A stretch of DNA of 64,000 nucleotides. Source: Gorsachius magnificus. Its lineage: Eukaryota > Chordata > Aves > Pelecaniformes > Ardeidae. Location: positions 127,783,988-127,847,987 of the forward strand of contig CM067082.1 in NCBI GenBank assembly GCA_034008185.1, written 5' to 3'. The position numbers and the translations under genes were made by a program. This document shows, piece after piece, positions 23,512-36,220 of this stretch (the stretch's first letter is position 1; each line of letters starts with the position of its first letter). Under the pieces are notes generated by a model, which saw nothing but the letters and a program-made list of their open reading frames with translations, did no database searches and had not been told where the DNA came from.

Positions 23512-26500
23512 GTATGTATAAAAAATGCATGTGTATGTATAAAATTTAGAGTCATACTAGCCTCCTTGCTGCCTTTAAAAATGATAGCTGGCTTAAAAAT
23601 TGTGGGACGTGTCTTCTGTAAACAAGAAATTAGTTGATACAATTATTTTAACTCCAAAAGTACTCACAAACCCTTAAAAAAACAATTGGAAATGTAAGAA
23701 ATACTTAGGAAATTATTTTATGCAGGATACCTTGTTTTCATAATTGGACTCTTCTGTGACAGTCAAATATTTGGCATTATTCTAAGAAAAATGCCTAACA
23801 TTCTCATGCAGTGAGTTGCATGAAATGACAGAAATTGCAGAGTGTTAGTATTTGGGCTCATGTTGTCCCTGAGTTAATTTCTGGTAAAAGTCCTGTGGCT
23901 TCTCTGGAGCAAAGAGAAATTTAATGCATCAGAGATACTGGCAATATTTGCTTTGGTAAAATATGTGTTTTATACAGCTTCAAACTCTGAGGAGCTAATG
24001 TGTCCTCAGAGGTACCAGTTTCTTCTAAAAGGATAGGTTATTAAAAAAAAAAGGACAACAAAGCAACAAGAGCTATGTGTTTTTTTCAGAGTAATGTTAA
24101 TTACACGTTGCGTATTTATCTTACACTTCTTTTCAAATCTGTGTTTGCAGATTTGCCAAGGGCATTTGTTCTTCAGGGGTATTTGCTGAAATTAAGACAG
24201 TAGGACTTTAAACATTTATTTTAAAACTGAGAGCAAATAATTTTTCAGTATCATGAGCCTGATTCTGAACTCTTTAACTGGGAAGAAAACTCTCAGTTAA
24301 GTCATTAGAAATATTTCCTGAGCAAGGATTGGCAATCTGGTCCATGAAGAGTACTGTAGTACATTCAAAATAATTGTGAGTAATTACAATTAAATATGTA
24401 TTTTTCATTCAAACATTCTATTAAAACTAGTAGCAGTTGCATATATGTATATATATATGAAGGGGAATGTACACTTTCTAAACTTAGAAAGCATTCTGAA
24501 TGGCATTAAAGTTATATTTCAGCATTTAATGTATTTAATGGTGTGCTAGTCACTGTTTTGATACATGATTATATAACCGGTATTTACCTCTCAAGTCTTG
24601 ATGGGTAACCAGATCATGGCAAATGTTAAGTTTTAATTAAGGTTATATGAATTATTTGCTCGTGTTTAGACAAGAACTGTGGAAATCGAAATATTTTCAA
24701 GCATACAATTTTATGCAGCTTTGCTGTGATGATTCTAGTTAGTGTATGTTGGGGACAAGATGACAAAGTCCAGAGGCAGTAAGCTGGATCTCTCTCGGGA
24801 TGTACCCAGAACCAGTCGCTCTCCTAGGATGCCGCTTCTTGGAGTAATGTTCTGCAGTTATTCGAATGTATTCACCTATAATATACGTTCAGCGGTATTT
24901 CAGCTTAAATGGCTTAAATGAGTTTACAACACAGTATGAGAGATGGCTAATGTCTTAGCTATACGATGAAAAGGAACTGTGGTACCACAGATGCAAAATT
25001 ATGTATCAGCAGACCGTGAAACGATTGTGGTTTATAGCTCAGGTTTGTGATGAAAGTTTCCTAAAAGCGAAGATGATCTCATACAAGGTGGATGGATGTT
25101 AATAATGATTCTTGCTTTAAGTAAATAATTTTTTTTTGATGTCTGAAATTTTGTCATTGAACCAGCAATTCTGTGGTCTGGTAAAGTAGTTCTTTTTGAG
25201 TATTTAAAACAATAGCAGAAAAACCCTACTGTGTTGGCTGACTGCATTGAAAAACTGGAATCGCTTTTAAGTAAGACGAAGGTGCGGTGGTTTGGGGTTA
25301 AAGACGTCTAAGTGTTAAACACTAGGATTTGGTTTTATTCAGACTTTCCGTGCAGATATTTTGCAGGTGAGCGCTGATGGGTTTTACCAGTGGCATGGTA
25401 GGTCCAGACCCTCGTGCAGGGAGTGAGGCAGGGCCAGTGCCAGTGTCAGCCTTCACATCCTCCCATCCCTATCGTCCCGTACCGGGACTACTCTGGACTC
25501 GCACTGCACCGCACAGCTTCACCCCAGGGTTTATCTGGTATTAAAATGATGCGCTTGCCTGATTTTCATACCCAACAATGAGAAAAAAAACCAGAGTTTT
25601 AATCTTGGCGGTGCTTCAAATTAAGCACAAGAGTCTTTATTTATGCTTTAATGGCTTCTTTTAATTCTTTCCTTGTTTTTATTTTTTGTTTGTTTGTTTT
25701 TTGTTTTTGTTTTCCTTTCTTCAGCTCAGGTACCTGACAATGACGAGCAGTTTGTGCCAGACTATCAGGCTGAAAGTTGTAAGTATAGTATGAATCATCA
25801 CTTTCTTAAAAATATGTATTTGTATGTTTATATTTGGGTCTTCGTATTTGTTATTTATTGTGTCATCTGCAGTCATGTGATAGCTCCTTTTGCCGGTCGG
25901 TGACATCAGCTTGATGAATAGATGAAGCAAGTGGCGTTTTGACATGCAGCCAAAAGAAGCTGTTTGGGCTGAAGGTATAACCTTTAGCAGGGGGCCCTCT
26001 CCTCTAATTCTCACCCCCAAGGCCCAGGGTAGTGAGGAAAAACCCACGTTGTGGAGGGCGTTTCTCAGTCTGTAGAGTCAGGAAAGGAGCATGTTGAGCC
26101 GGCACAGATCAGATATTGCGCGACACAGGACGCAGCTCTGCTGAGCAAGAATTGGGCTGCTCAGTATGTTTTGTGTATAAATAAGTAAAATTCTCCACAT
26201 AATCAATGAAATACAGCCACTGCTGAAGCATTTTTTAAGTTGTCTTAGCATGTGGCATTTTGTTGCTCAAACAAAATTTCCCTTTGAATTAATGGGAGGA
26301 AGCAGGAATTATGTTAAGCCAGTGGTTTGCATTGTTTGCTACTTTACTTAACATGTGCCCAAACTTATTTTTTATTAGTCTGTACCCCTCAGGTCTTGCC
26401 TTCACCTGCAAAAGTGCTACTGTTCTGTTAAACGCTGGCTCCCCTTTGCTGTAGCTGCTGTTCTGTGGTTTTGGGTGGTTGCAAGGACGTAGTAAAGAAA

Positions 26501-29500
26501 CGGCATGAGAAACAGTATCTGACAAAGTCACAGTCTTCTTAGAGCTTCTTTATGCGCCTTTCTTCCTCATGGCAAGGCTTCTCTCCGTCATCGGAGGGCT
26601 CTTCTAAACAGTATCTGCTGATTGCAGCAGAGCGCATGGTAGCTTTTCCATTTTGCTAAATAACTTAAATAATTTATCCTATCAGAGTGAATTACTGCAG
26701 TTCGCTAAGCCAGATAGTTGTTAAATACAGTGTTCATGTACTAAAATTGTAGGATTAAAATTAGAAAGCATTGCGTTGAGATAGTCTTCAACCCAAAAAA
26801 CCAAGTTCAGACTTGTTGTGTTTCCTTATAAAACTTTTAGAGGATTTTTTCCAGTTATTTAGAAACTGTTTTAAGAAGAGTTTTATTAAGAGTATTCAAA
26901 GCAACATTTTGTTGGGAAGAAAGGAAAAAAAACACACGTGTTGGTTTTTTTTTTTTTTTTTGTCCCCTGGGCTCTGTCAGTATACCTGCACAGCAACAAT
27001 TTATTTTTGTTTTTCTCTAGAAGTTGCCGTACATATACCAACCAACAATCATGGTCACTTTTAAACTTCTAAAGTTGCCCTTTGTAACAGTGGTTTTTTT
27101 TGGTTTTTTGGGTTTTTTTTTAACCTCTGGCTTCAAAGACTTTTTTTTTTTAAATTAAATTATAATACAAAAGCCAAAACTATTCTATAAGTTGAGAATC
27201 GGATATGTTTGCCTACATATGGAGCTGTGTCCAAATATAGCCATGTATGCATGCGTCCTTTGTGTAAGAGTACAAAGTTCTGTTAGGGCTTCTATTAACC
27301 CACAATTATCGTTACACAACAAGTCAATGATTCTTGGAAAATAATTTGTGAACTGTGAATGAAAAGCTCCATTGAAGCTGGTCACTGCTTTTGGTGATAA
27401 AGAAATTCTCCTAATATGGCTATTTTATTAATGCTGTTAGCCACAGCTTACACAGTATTATCAAAGGAACATTTATTTCTTCATTTCAGTCGGTTTCTTT
27501 ATCTTAAGTAAAGGTCAGGAGAGCTTCCTGGAGAGTTACTCTGGCAAAGGTTATAGAGTTTCAGACATACACTTGGATAAAATGTACGTAGCTGTAGGCT
27601 CTGCGAAACAGGAACGGAGATCAACATAACCAAAGCCATGGGGAAATTACTGCTGCAGAAGTAGCACAATTGTGATTGTTTTCTCTGGGATCCAAACCTG
27701 CCTTCAAACTCTATTATAATGACTTACTATATATAATCTGTAAATCTGTACAGTGCTCACCCTGTTACTGGCAGCAGCCTAGGAGGAGCACTTGGCGCTT
27801 TTTTTTTTTCTTTTTTTACTATTTTTATTTTTTTTAAACATGGGAAAAGATAGGCAAGCTTTCATAGGTTCAGTGTTTAATACACTTAATTGAGCCAAAA
27901 ATGGTGAAGGACAGAAGCGTAAACCAGTGAAGGAGGTCACAGCCACTTTCTAGTTCAGGGGCAACCAAACTGTGGTCAGCCACCTCATTTCAATTTGCTG
28001 CACAAATTTCATTTGTAGGGCTGTATATAGGTAGAGGGTGTGTGTGTGTGAGATTTGCAGAATGTGTAAAGAAAACTGAAGTGCTCCGCTGAAACAGTTA
28101 CAGCCTGCAGTCCAGGTACAAAAATGAGCGACATCTTATTTCTAGCGTTGTTGCTTAAGAAATGGGCTTTAGAACTGACGTCCATTTGTGGTCTTAAATT
28201 GAAACTTGTAACAGTGGAAGGAGTTGTAAGAAACTTCAGTAACAGTAGCAGTGCTGGAAAGCTGCGGTTAAAGCTTTCTTGCCTGGAAACCACCAAGTTA
28301 GTCAACTCCTGAAGCAAAGATGTGGAGGGTAGCGGAGGAACTGATACTGCCAAGCACGTGTGCTGTGTCCTAGCGCTGAGAAGGATTAAATGCCCCTTAA
28401 AGTGCCGTGGGTTTTGTGTTTCTGTTCTGTAATAATGATTTTAACTAGGGAAACTGCACTGGTATTAGTAACTAAGGGAAACATTTAGTTTAGATTAGAT
28501 ATACAGTCCACTTTATCCACTTAGGGATTTAACTTCAAAGCTAGCTTGGGACCATGAATATTTCAATTATGAGTTGCTATTAGACTTCAATCAGTTTTCA
28601 AAAAGCAAACATAATATATATATATTTATAGTTAGGTGTGGGCTTTAGATATTATGAGTGAGATCAACAGCTAGCATAACTTTATGTGATGTTATTGACA
28701 TTACTGGAATTACGCATATTTGTATTAGCTAAGGATCCAGCATGCATGTCAAGCTTCCCCTTAATGCTTTAAACTTCAGTTTACCTGCTTAGAGTCGAAT
28801 TTATGTTTTTATTCCATTATGTCTTCTGGAAAGAGGTCCTTCCTAACATAATCTTAGAAATGCCTGCACTACCAAACCTTTCTTTTTTGTCACAGCGTCC
28901 AAAGTCCCATCTTGTCCATCTTTTATTACCTTTTCATTAAATATTTTTTTAATTTTGAAAACCTGTCACAAAGAACATTTTTGTAGTTTAGCTCAGGGTG
29001 AGTGGAATGAAGAGTAGATAACAACAAGCCTGTTTGGATGAAATTTGAAAAACAAATCGCGGTTTGGTTTCTCGTAAACTTCTGCTTTCTGCAACGACTG
29101 AACTTTTTGAGTTCTAAGGGAGAAAAATGTCTATCAAAAAGTTTTTTTTTTGTAGGCTTGGAATTACACTGGCAAAATATCACAGTTATGTATTAAATAG
29201 TGTAGTTTTTTTACTCTTTCATTTCCATTCTCATAAGAACTAAAAATGCCACAAAAAGAGGGAGGAATCACTTTTACAGGCATTCACTTGGAAATTCTGT
29301 GCTAGGCAGGTTGGGTTTGCCCCATTCTGTATATGCTTTGACACTTCAGCTGACCTGTTTGCTGTGTATTCAAGTGACTTCCTAATGACTCTTAGCAATT
29401 ATATGATAAGTTATGTAAAGCAAAAATGCAAAATCTGTTTCTCCAAAAAGGTGAATTCCTTTATTTATTTATTTATGTTTTTTTTTTAAATCAGCATTCT

Positions 29501-32500
29501 GGATGTGACACTTTTTCCAGATTCTTACCTAATTCATAAAACTTAGTTAAGCTGTTTCTCTGTCAGCCTTAAAGTCAGTATTCACGTGTCTAGAAGGGTG
29601 ACCTGTGTTAACTTCCTCAGATAAGGTTTCCTATTGTTTCAAGTCCATTTTCATATACTGAGGAGGAGTCAGATCCTGAACTGGTTGTAATCGGTGGTGA
29701 GGCTTTCAGATATTGTAGAACAGCAAGGACTTTCCAATCTAGGAGTAAAAATGAACAAAGTGTTCAGTTTACCCGAAGTCAATAGCTGTTGAGGTGAAGA
29801 TTGCTTGCTCCCATTGTTTGGATGGTTTCCATGACAGACACAAGAGGAAGTAGGTAGGATTTGCTGGTGTTTAAAGGATGTAGTTGGCAGAGAAAACTTG
29901 GTATTGTCAATAATACACTGATTTGTAATTTGACCTTGGTACAATTGGTTATAAACGGGGATTACCCTGCACCAAACCAGATTGCCTGTGTCTTAATAGC
30001 ATAATTGTGTTTTGTTTTAATAATATGTATTTACATTGGTCTGTTCTTCCCGAGTTTGCGGGTTTTTTTCTCTTTCTTCTTTTGCCCTAAAATGTAGGTT
30101 ACCCATTTAAAAATTCGTTATAAACTCTAGCTTTTTGCTTTTCATTTGTTATTGAATTTCTGCTAATGAGGATTTGTGCTGTGCTTCACCTTCGTGATCG
30201 GTTTCCTTCCTTCTCTTTCATTTTGTTCCTGTATTGTTTCCCTGACCATCACAGCCTTAACACTGCCAAGGGGTAAATGTTAATGTTAGACCACAGCTGT
30301 TGACAGTAAATGGGAAGGGCTGGCTGTAAAATCTGTGCTCCTCCATGTCTGATTAAACTTTAAGATAGGAAAAATACTTTTTTTAGTAGTGATTTTGTCA
30401 CTGATCTTTCACAACCTTTATTCTTTCTCTTACCTCTGTTTTTTTTTCCTCCAGGTTTAGCAAAGGAGCTCTTTCAATGTAGATGCCAGGAGCCTTAAAT
30501 TATTCAGGGATGTGCTTTTTAGATGCTCTGGCTTGCAATCTTTAAAAGCCTGTTAAAGAGAGATTCTTTACATAGGCTTCAGGTAGCTGTATTCTTCTGT
30601 CATTTTAACTAATGGCTTAGGATATTCCAACTGCAGTTTAAATGAGGAAAAGCTTTAATATTTATTTACATGTTTACAGCATACAAAGTCACGATTTTTT
30701 TTTTTTTTTTCACTGTCAGGTGAAAAATGCTGTTTGTTTTATTTTCTCTTTCTTTCTGTGACTTAAATTTCAAAAGAGAATTTCAGAACTAGAAGAGCAT
30801 TTCCTGTTTGCTTTAGTGTAGGAAGAGATGGTGAGCAATTGGTAGAGGTTAATTTTCACTTATTTTGACATATTTTGGAGAAGAAAACCCCACACGATTA
30901 AAACAAAGTAGAAAACATCGGAATAATGTAAGTTCTGATGGGCCTACTGAAGTCAAAAGGAGATCTGCTTACTGAGTTTGTTTTTGTTTATGGTGCAGAA
31001 TAGTTTAATTTTTCAGCTTCTAGAAGAAATTTTAGTGGACTGAAAAAAATGACAACATTTTATAACATGATGATTCACTACATGGGCAGCTGGTAGTCAT
31101 GTCTTGGTAGTGCACAATGTCCTAGAAACTGCAGTTGGTAGTGTTTTGGCTTTCTGTGTGTGGCAAGTTGCACACACCAGAGTGCATTCAGGGTTTGTTT
31201 TTTTTTTTACAAATTTCCTTTTTTTTTTTTTTTCCCCTTTTTTTTATAGAGTCTGTGTGGCTGGAATCACCTTTTCTTTAAGTGTAGCTCTGCAAGTGTG
31301 GTACTGCGGTAGGCAGTCCGACAAATACCCTACAAGGTGGTGCTAGTTATTGTTGGTGCTTAGCTGTTCCCTGGTAGGGCTTTCTGCTGCAGCTGTGTTT
31401 TGTTTCTTGCCACTTGTCTTGAAACTACTTCCTTTCATAGGTCAGACGTTGTCAAATACAGAGACATTTACTTATTTATTTTAGTGCATGCCCGACTATG
31501 ACTGATTCTAAAGGGCTGGGAGAGTCGAGGCTCAGTAGTTTGTTCCTGCCCTTAGCTTTGCATGACCTTGGGCACGTTGCTTAACATCTTTGTTTCTCGG
31601 TTTGAAGTAGGTACAGAAATGCATGTATCACTCTGCTGTGAGATATATAGCTTTCTTAATGATCACTTATCTAGAGATCTCAAAAGCATTTTACAAAGAG
31701 AGTCCAATGCAATTGTTGTTGTAAGAGCTGGAGAGGTCAGACAGAGGAGTCGATGCTGACCACCTTATCTCCCTTCATAGTTGCCTTAGATAGCCTCACT
31801 TCTTTCATTGTGTCCCTGAGCACTTGTTTCCTTTGCTTAAAGCAGGACTGAAACTGTTACCAGCTGTTAACTTTTTTTTTTTTAATTGTCTTTCAAAAGA
31901 AATTAGGAATTGGTGTCTTTCAGAGAACTTTGTGGGCTCATTTTGTGGTTCATCACCAGGCATTAGCCTGTGCTAATATGGATTTTTTTTTTCCCTCCTT
32001 CTTCCTCTAGAGCGTTTTTGCAAATATTTAAATCTGCCATAGTCATGACCTTTTCCATAATTGCAAGATTTAATTCTTGAAAAAGTTTTACCAAGAGGCA
32101 GTGTGTCAACCGTAATGCCTTTAACTTGTGATCTTAGTAGAGAATTTGTGGGTTTGCTTTGTTTTTAATAAGCAGTTTCTGTTTATTTGCTTTTCTGCTT
32201 GTGTTTTTATACTAAATTTCCAGCTTTGAAGGTGCAAGGACTTGAGGTTCTCCTGGACTGTAGTAGTGGTAGTGGCTCACACATAGTGTAAATACCGATA
32301 GTGGCAATAGCAGTGGGAAACAAATGACAAGACCCCATCAAGTACATAGCTGTTGATTTTTAAAACTTTTAAAGTGGAAGCTATTCCTTTCAGAGTGCCC
32401 TGTGTGCCGTGATGTGAATTTTATTGCTAAGAAGAAGGTACCTTTGGGCATCCCGGCGCAGACAGCAGCCACGTTATACAGCTGTGGTTTAACTGCACCG

Positions 32501-35500
32501 GGGGCCTCTGTGAACCTGATGGTCTCCGGCTTTCTGGGGCACGGAGGAGCCCAAGCAGCTGGATAGGGCTCTTCTGGTGGGGTTTTGTTCCCGTGTCTCC
32601 CCCTGGGCTTCCACTGGCATGTCCCTGCTCGGCCAAGCTGACTTAGTTCCTTTCCTCAGAGCCCCATCCTCGTTTGCTGTTTTACTGCAGATTAAAGGCT
32701 TGGGTTGCATGTGGAGGTTATCAGCTAATGAATAAACTTCAGTCATCCTGTCCTGTGATAAATCTGTCTTGTAGATCAAAGATGAAGCATGTAGACCTTT
32801 TTTTCTTTCAAATGGTAATTTCTTAAGGCTGTCAGATCACTTCCTAAGGTCTGTTTACATAAAAACAAAAACATTAAACATATTTTATTCAAAATGTTGA
32901 ATTTTCAGTTTTGAAAAAACCCTTCTATTTCCTCTCTGAGGAAGCCTCCCCTCCTCCCTTCCCCATAAGGAGTCTGTGAAGATCCCATCTGTGGAAATAC
33001 AGGCAAGCCTCACATTGTGACTTGCAGTCACGGCAGTATTTTCTTAACGCTACAGTTATTTCTGTTTTAAAACAGATAGTTGTTTAGTTAATTTCATCAG
33101 GAGTATGTATATGTATTAGAGCATCTGTTCAGTTCCAGTTGTATTAAACAAAGTATGCAGAAATTAGTTTCAACTGTATTTTCACACAGAAACCAAACAA
33201 GGCATATTGAAGGGTCTTCGTGATTCTATTTTGATACAAAACTGCTATTCTCCTTAAACTGCTTTCCATGCAGTGTTTTTGCAAAATGTGTTTTGTATTC
33301 CAAGAGCAGCCTAAATAATGATTTGAAAATCCGTAAGTTCTGGGATGGTGTAAAATAAGGAGGCAGTCTGCAAGCTGAGTCCATCCACTTCTATTTATTT
33401 CATATGTTTCTTTAGGTAAAATGTGTTGACAGTCTGTATAATTTTTTTTGTCTCTTTGCTTCTGCTTGCTGCCTCAGCAACTGAAGACAGAAGTTAGGCT
33501 CTCCCACAGACTGCCGTGAAGTTTTCAGAGGGTGTAGCAGGCAAGAAAGGGAGGAGAGAGTGACAGTCCTCAAAACATCAGTTCGGCATTGGAGAGCCTG
33601 TGACACATTCATGTCATATAGGACCGATATCGCTGGCCCTCTGTAAGCACTCAGGAAAAATAGCTTCAGGTTCTGTGCCCTTTTGTTTTGGTCGTACGCA
33701 TTTCAGTACTGGGAAGTAATTATGGTGGAACCATTTATAAGCTGATAAATATGTATAAATGATATTTATTAATTTTTTTTGAGTTTTAGAAGCTGTCAGT
33801 GTTTTGTCTAGGAATGATCTAAACCTAGTCTAAACTGGTAAATGGAAAACTGATTACTTTTTCAAGGTGTGTGCTCCAGTCTTTTCCCTGAGAAGGATTC
33901 TTTTATTTTCCTTTCACTTACTCTTCACATTCTCCTTGTCTTTGATACATTACTGTTACCCATTCCTGGATTATAGTTTGACCTTGATGAGGTGAACAGG
34001 GAAGTGAAGTGTCTTTGTAAAGGATATCTTTATTCTTATGTATCTATTTGTTCTGTAAGCTGAGGATTATGCATGTTAGAAAAGAGTGAATCATTAGCAA
34101 CTTTATTTCTGGTTGTCTTTTTTCCCGTGGCTGTTTATGAACTTATTCAGCAAATATGGTTGCCAGTAAGTTAATGTAGTGAAATATTTTTTAGCAGTGA
34201 CATTTACTGCCAAGTCCTGCAGTCACTGAATAGGAAGGTTACTGACTGGCCAGGTTTTTGTCTTTAAATTTATGTATTATGAGTCGTCATCAAGGACATT
34301 TGAAAAATTATGTGTGCAAAAACCATTTCCAGTCTTGCTAATTTGATCTTCTTTCCTCAAATGTTGTTTCCTTACTGCTTCTAATGTACACCTAAAAAAC
34401 GAAACCATTTATTCTTTTTTTTTAATACTCCGTCTTCATGCTGAAACAGAGTACAATGTTTCCTTATTAACCCGTCCGTAAATAAAATTTCATATGACCA
34501 ACGCACTAACAGAAATGGAGACAAAAAGAGACTTTGAAAAGTGTCTGTATTCAGTAAAGACCAAAAGTTTCAAGTTATTTGGGATTAGAATTTGGGAGCT
34601 GGATTTATACAAGTGTATTGTGTATTCACAGTGTATATCAGTGTGTATATATTCATATTCTGCATATACATGTAAGTATATATATGTGCATACATGCATA
34701 TAAGTAATACACCTGCCATGTAATTGTCAGTCTTACTGATCGCATGCATGTGTGAAATAATCATACAACTTCAGGAGCAATTGGCTTCAGAAAAAATGCG
34801 CAGTGCGTGCATTGGTAATGTATGCTCAGTTGTGAGTCTTGTATACAGTAAGTATGCTTTAAGTAGTGGCAGAAGCCTTAAATATCTGTGCTGAGAACCA
34901 GAGCCTGGTTGCAGGTGGTCAAAATTCCACCGGCTCCAGAAAGAGCACTTTGCTAAGAGTCTTTGAATGTCAGGCTACTTATTTAAGTCCTGACTTTATG
35001 TTCCCAGACGTAACCACTTCTGACAATGGCTTCTTTGTTTCCCTGTTGAATCAGTGATAAAACTTGTGAGCTGAATTTTATTGTTGACTTATTTCAATGG
35101 CCTGCACCTTTTCTAGTGGAGACTGCAGCTTGTGTGGTGGTTTTTGGTAGTAAACTAAAGATTTAGATTTCAGCCTTGCTTTAATGAACTACAAACTAGA
35201 TCTGTTAGAGTTGCCTTACTGGTGAGCACTTGTGAAAACTTAACATTGAAGCACGAAGGACACATGTATTTAGACTGGTGACAGTCTCGTTCTTCCAACG
35301 AAGTAAACAAAAATCCCATTAGCTATGCTGAGTTAGTGTATACCTGTTTCATGAATGTATACATATTTCTATTATTAAAGGCAAAATCAAATTAAAATTC
35401 ATCTTCTCAAAAAGCAGTTGAGAGTTGCTAAAATAAAAACAAATTGTAAATAATCTTTTAAAGGAGTTGTTTAATTCATGCTGGAGAGCGCTCAGTCTGT

Positions 35501-36179
35501 AGTCCATTTCATTATTCACTTGCTTCTCTTGCTTTCGCATATTCTTGAGTAGCTTAACTGACAGACAGGCGTGATTATCCTTAAGGATAATCTTTTATGA
35601 TGACAATGATCTTTTATGAAGAGAATATTCCTATTTTTATAGGGAAGCAACCTGGCACACTGGTTATGAATCTCTGAAGGCAGGCTGCTAGGACTGAGCT
35701 ACTTCAAGCTAGAAGCAACCTTCTGACACCAGTTGTTTAGGTTGTGAACAGCAAATGGCAGAACCAGAGATTAAATCCAGTTTATTTCACATTTTGTGCA
35801 GCTGCAAGTACAAGATCAGCAGCCTTCTTGTCCATAGCTGGCTATCAGCTCTTTGCATGAATGCATCAGAAAAGAACAACGAAAAAATAACAACTAGATT
35901 GATGTAACTTGAAACTGTTCTGTAAGAAGGGAAATGAGGCACAATCAGTTCCTGTTTGTTTTCTGCTGTAGGCATGCTTTCCTAAACACGAAGCCGATGA
36001 TACCTTTGAAACAATAAATACAAAACCCACAAAATGGTTTATTTTAAAGCTTATCATTACTTCTGGCAAAAATAGTTGTTATCATTTCCAAAGTTTTCTT
36101 CATAATTTTGTTTCTATAAAACCTATTAAAATTCAGACCCCAACCCCTCAAACTGCAGATTTACCTGAAGGGAAAAAGT

Positions 36180-36220
<41 letters not shown>

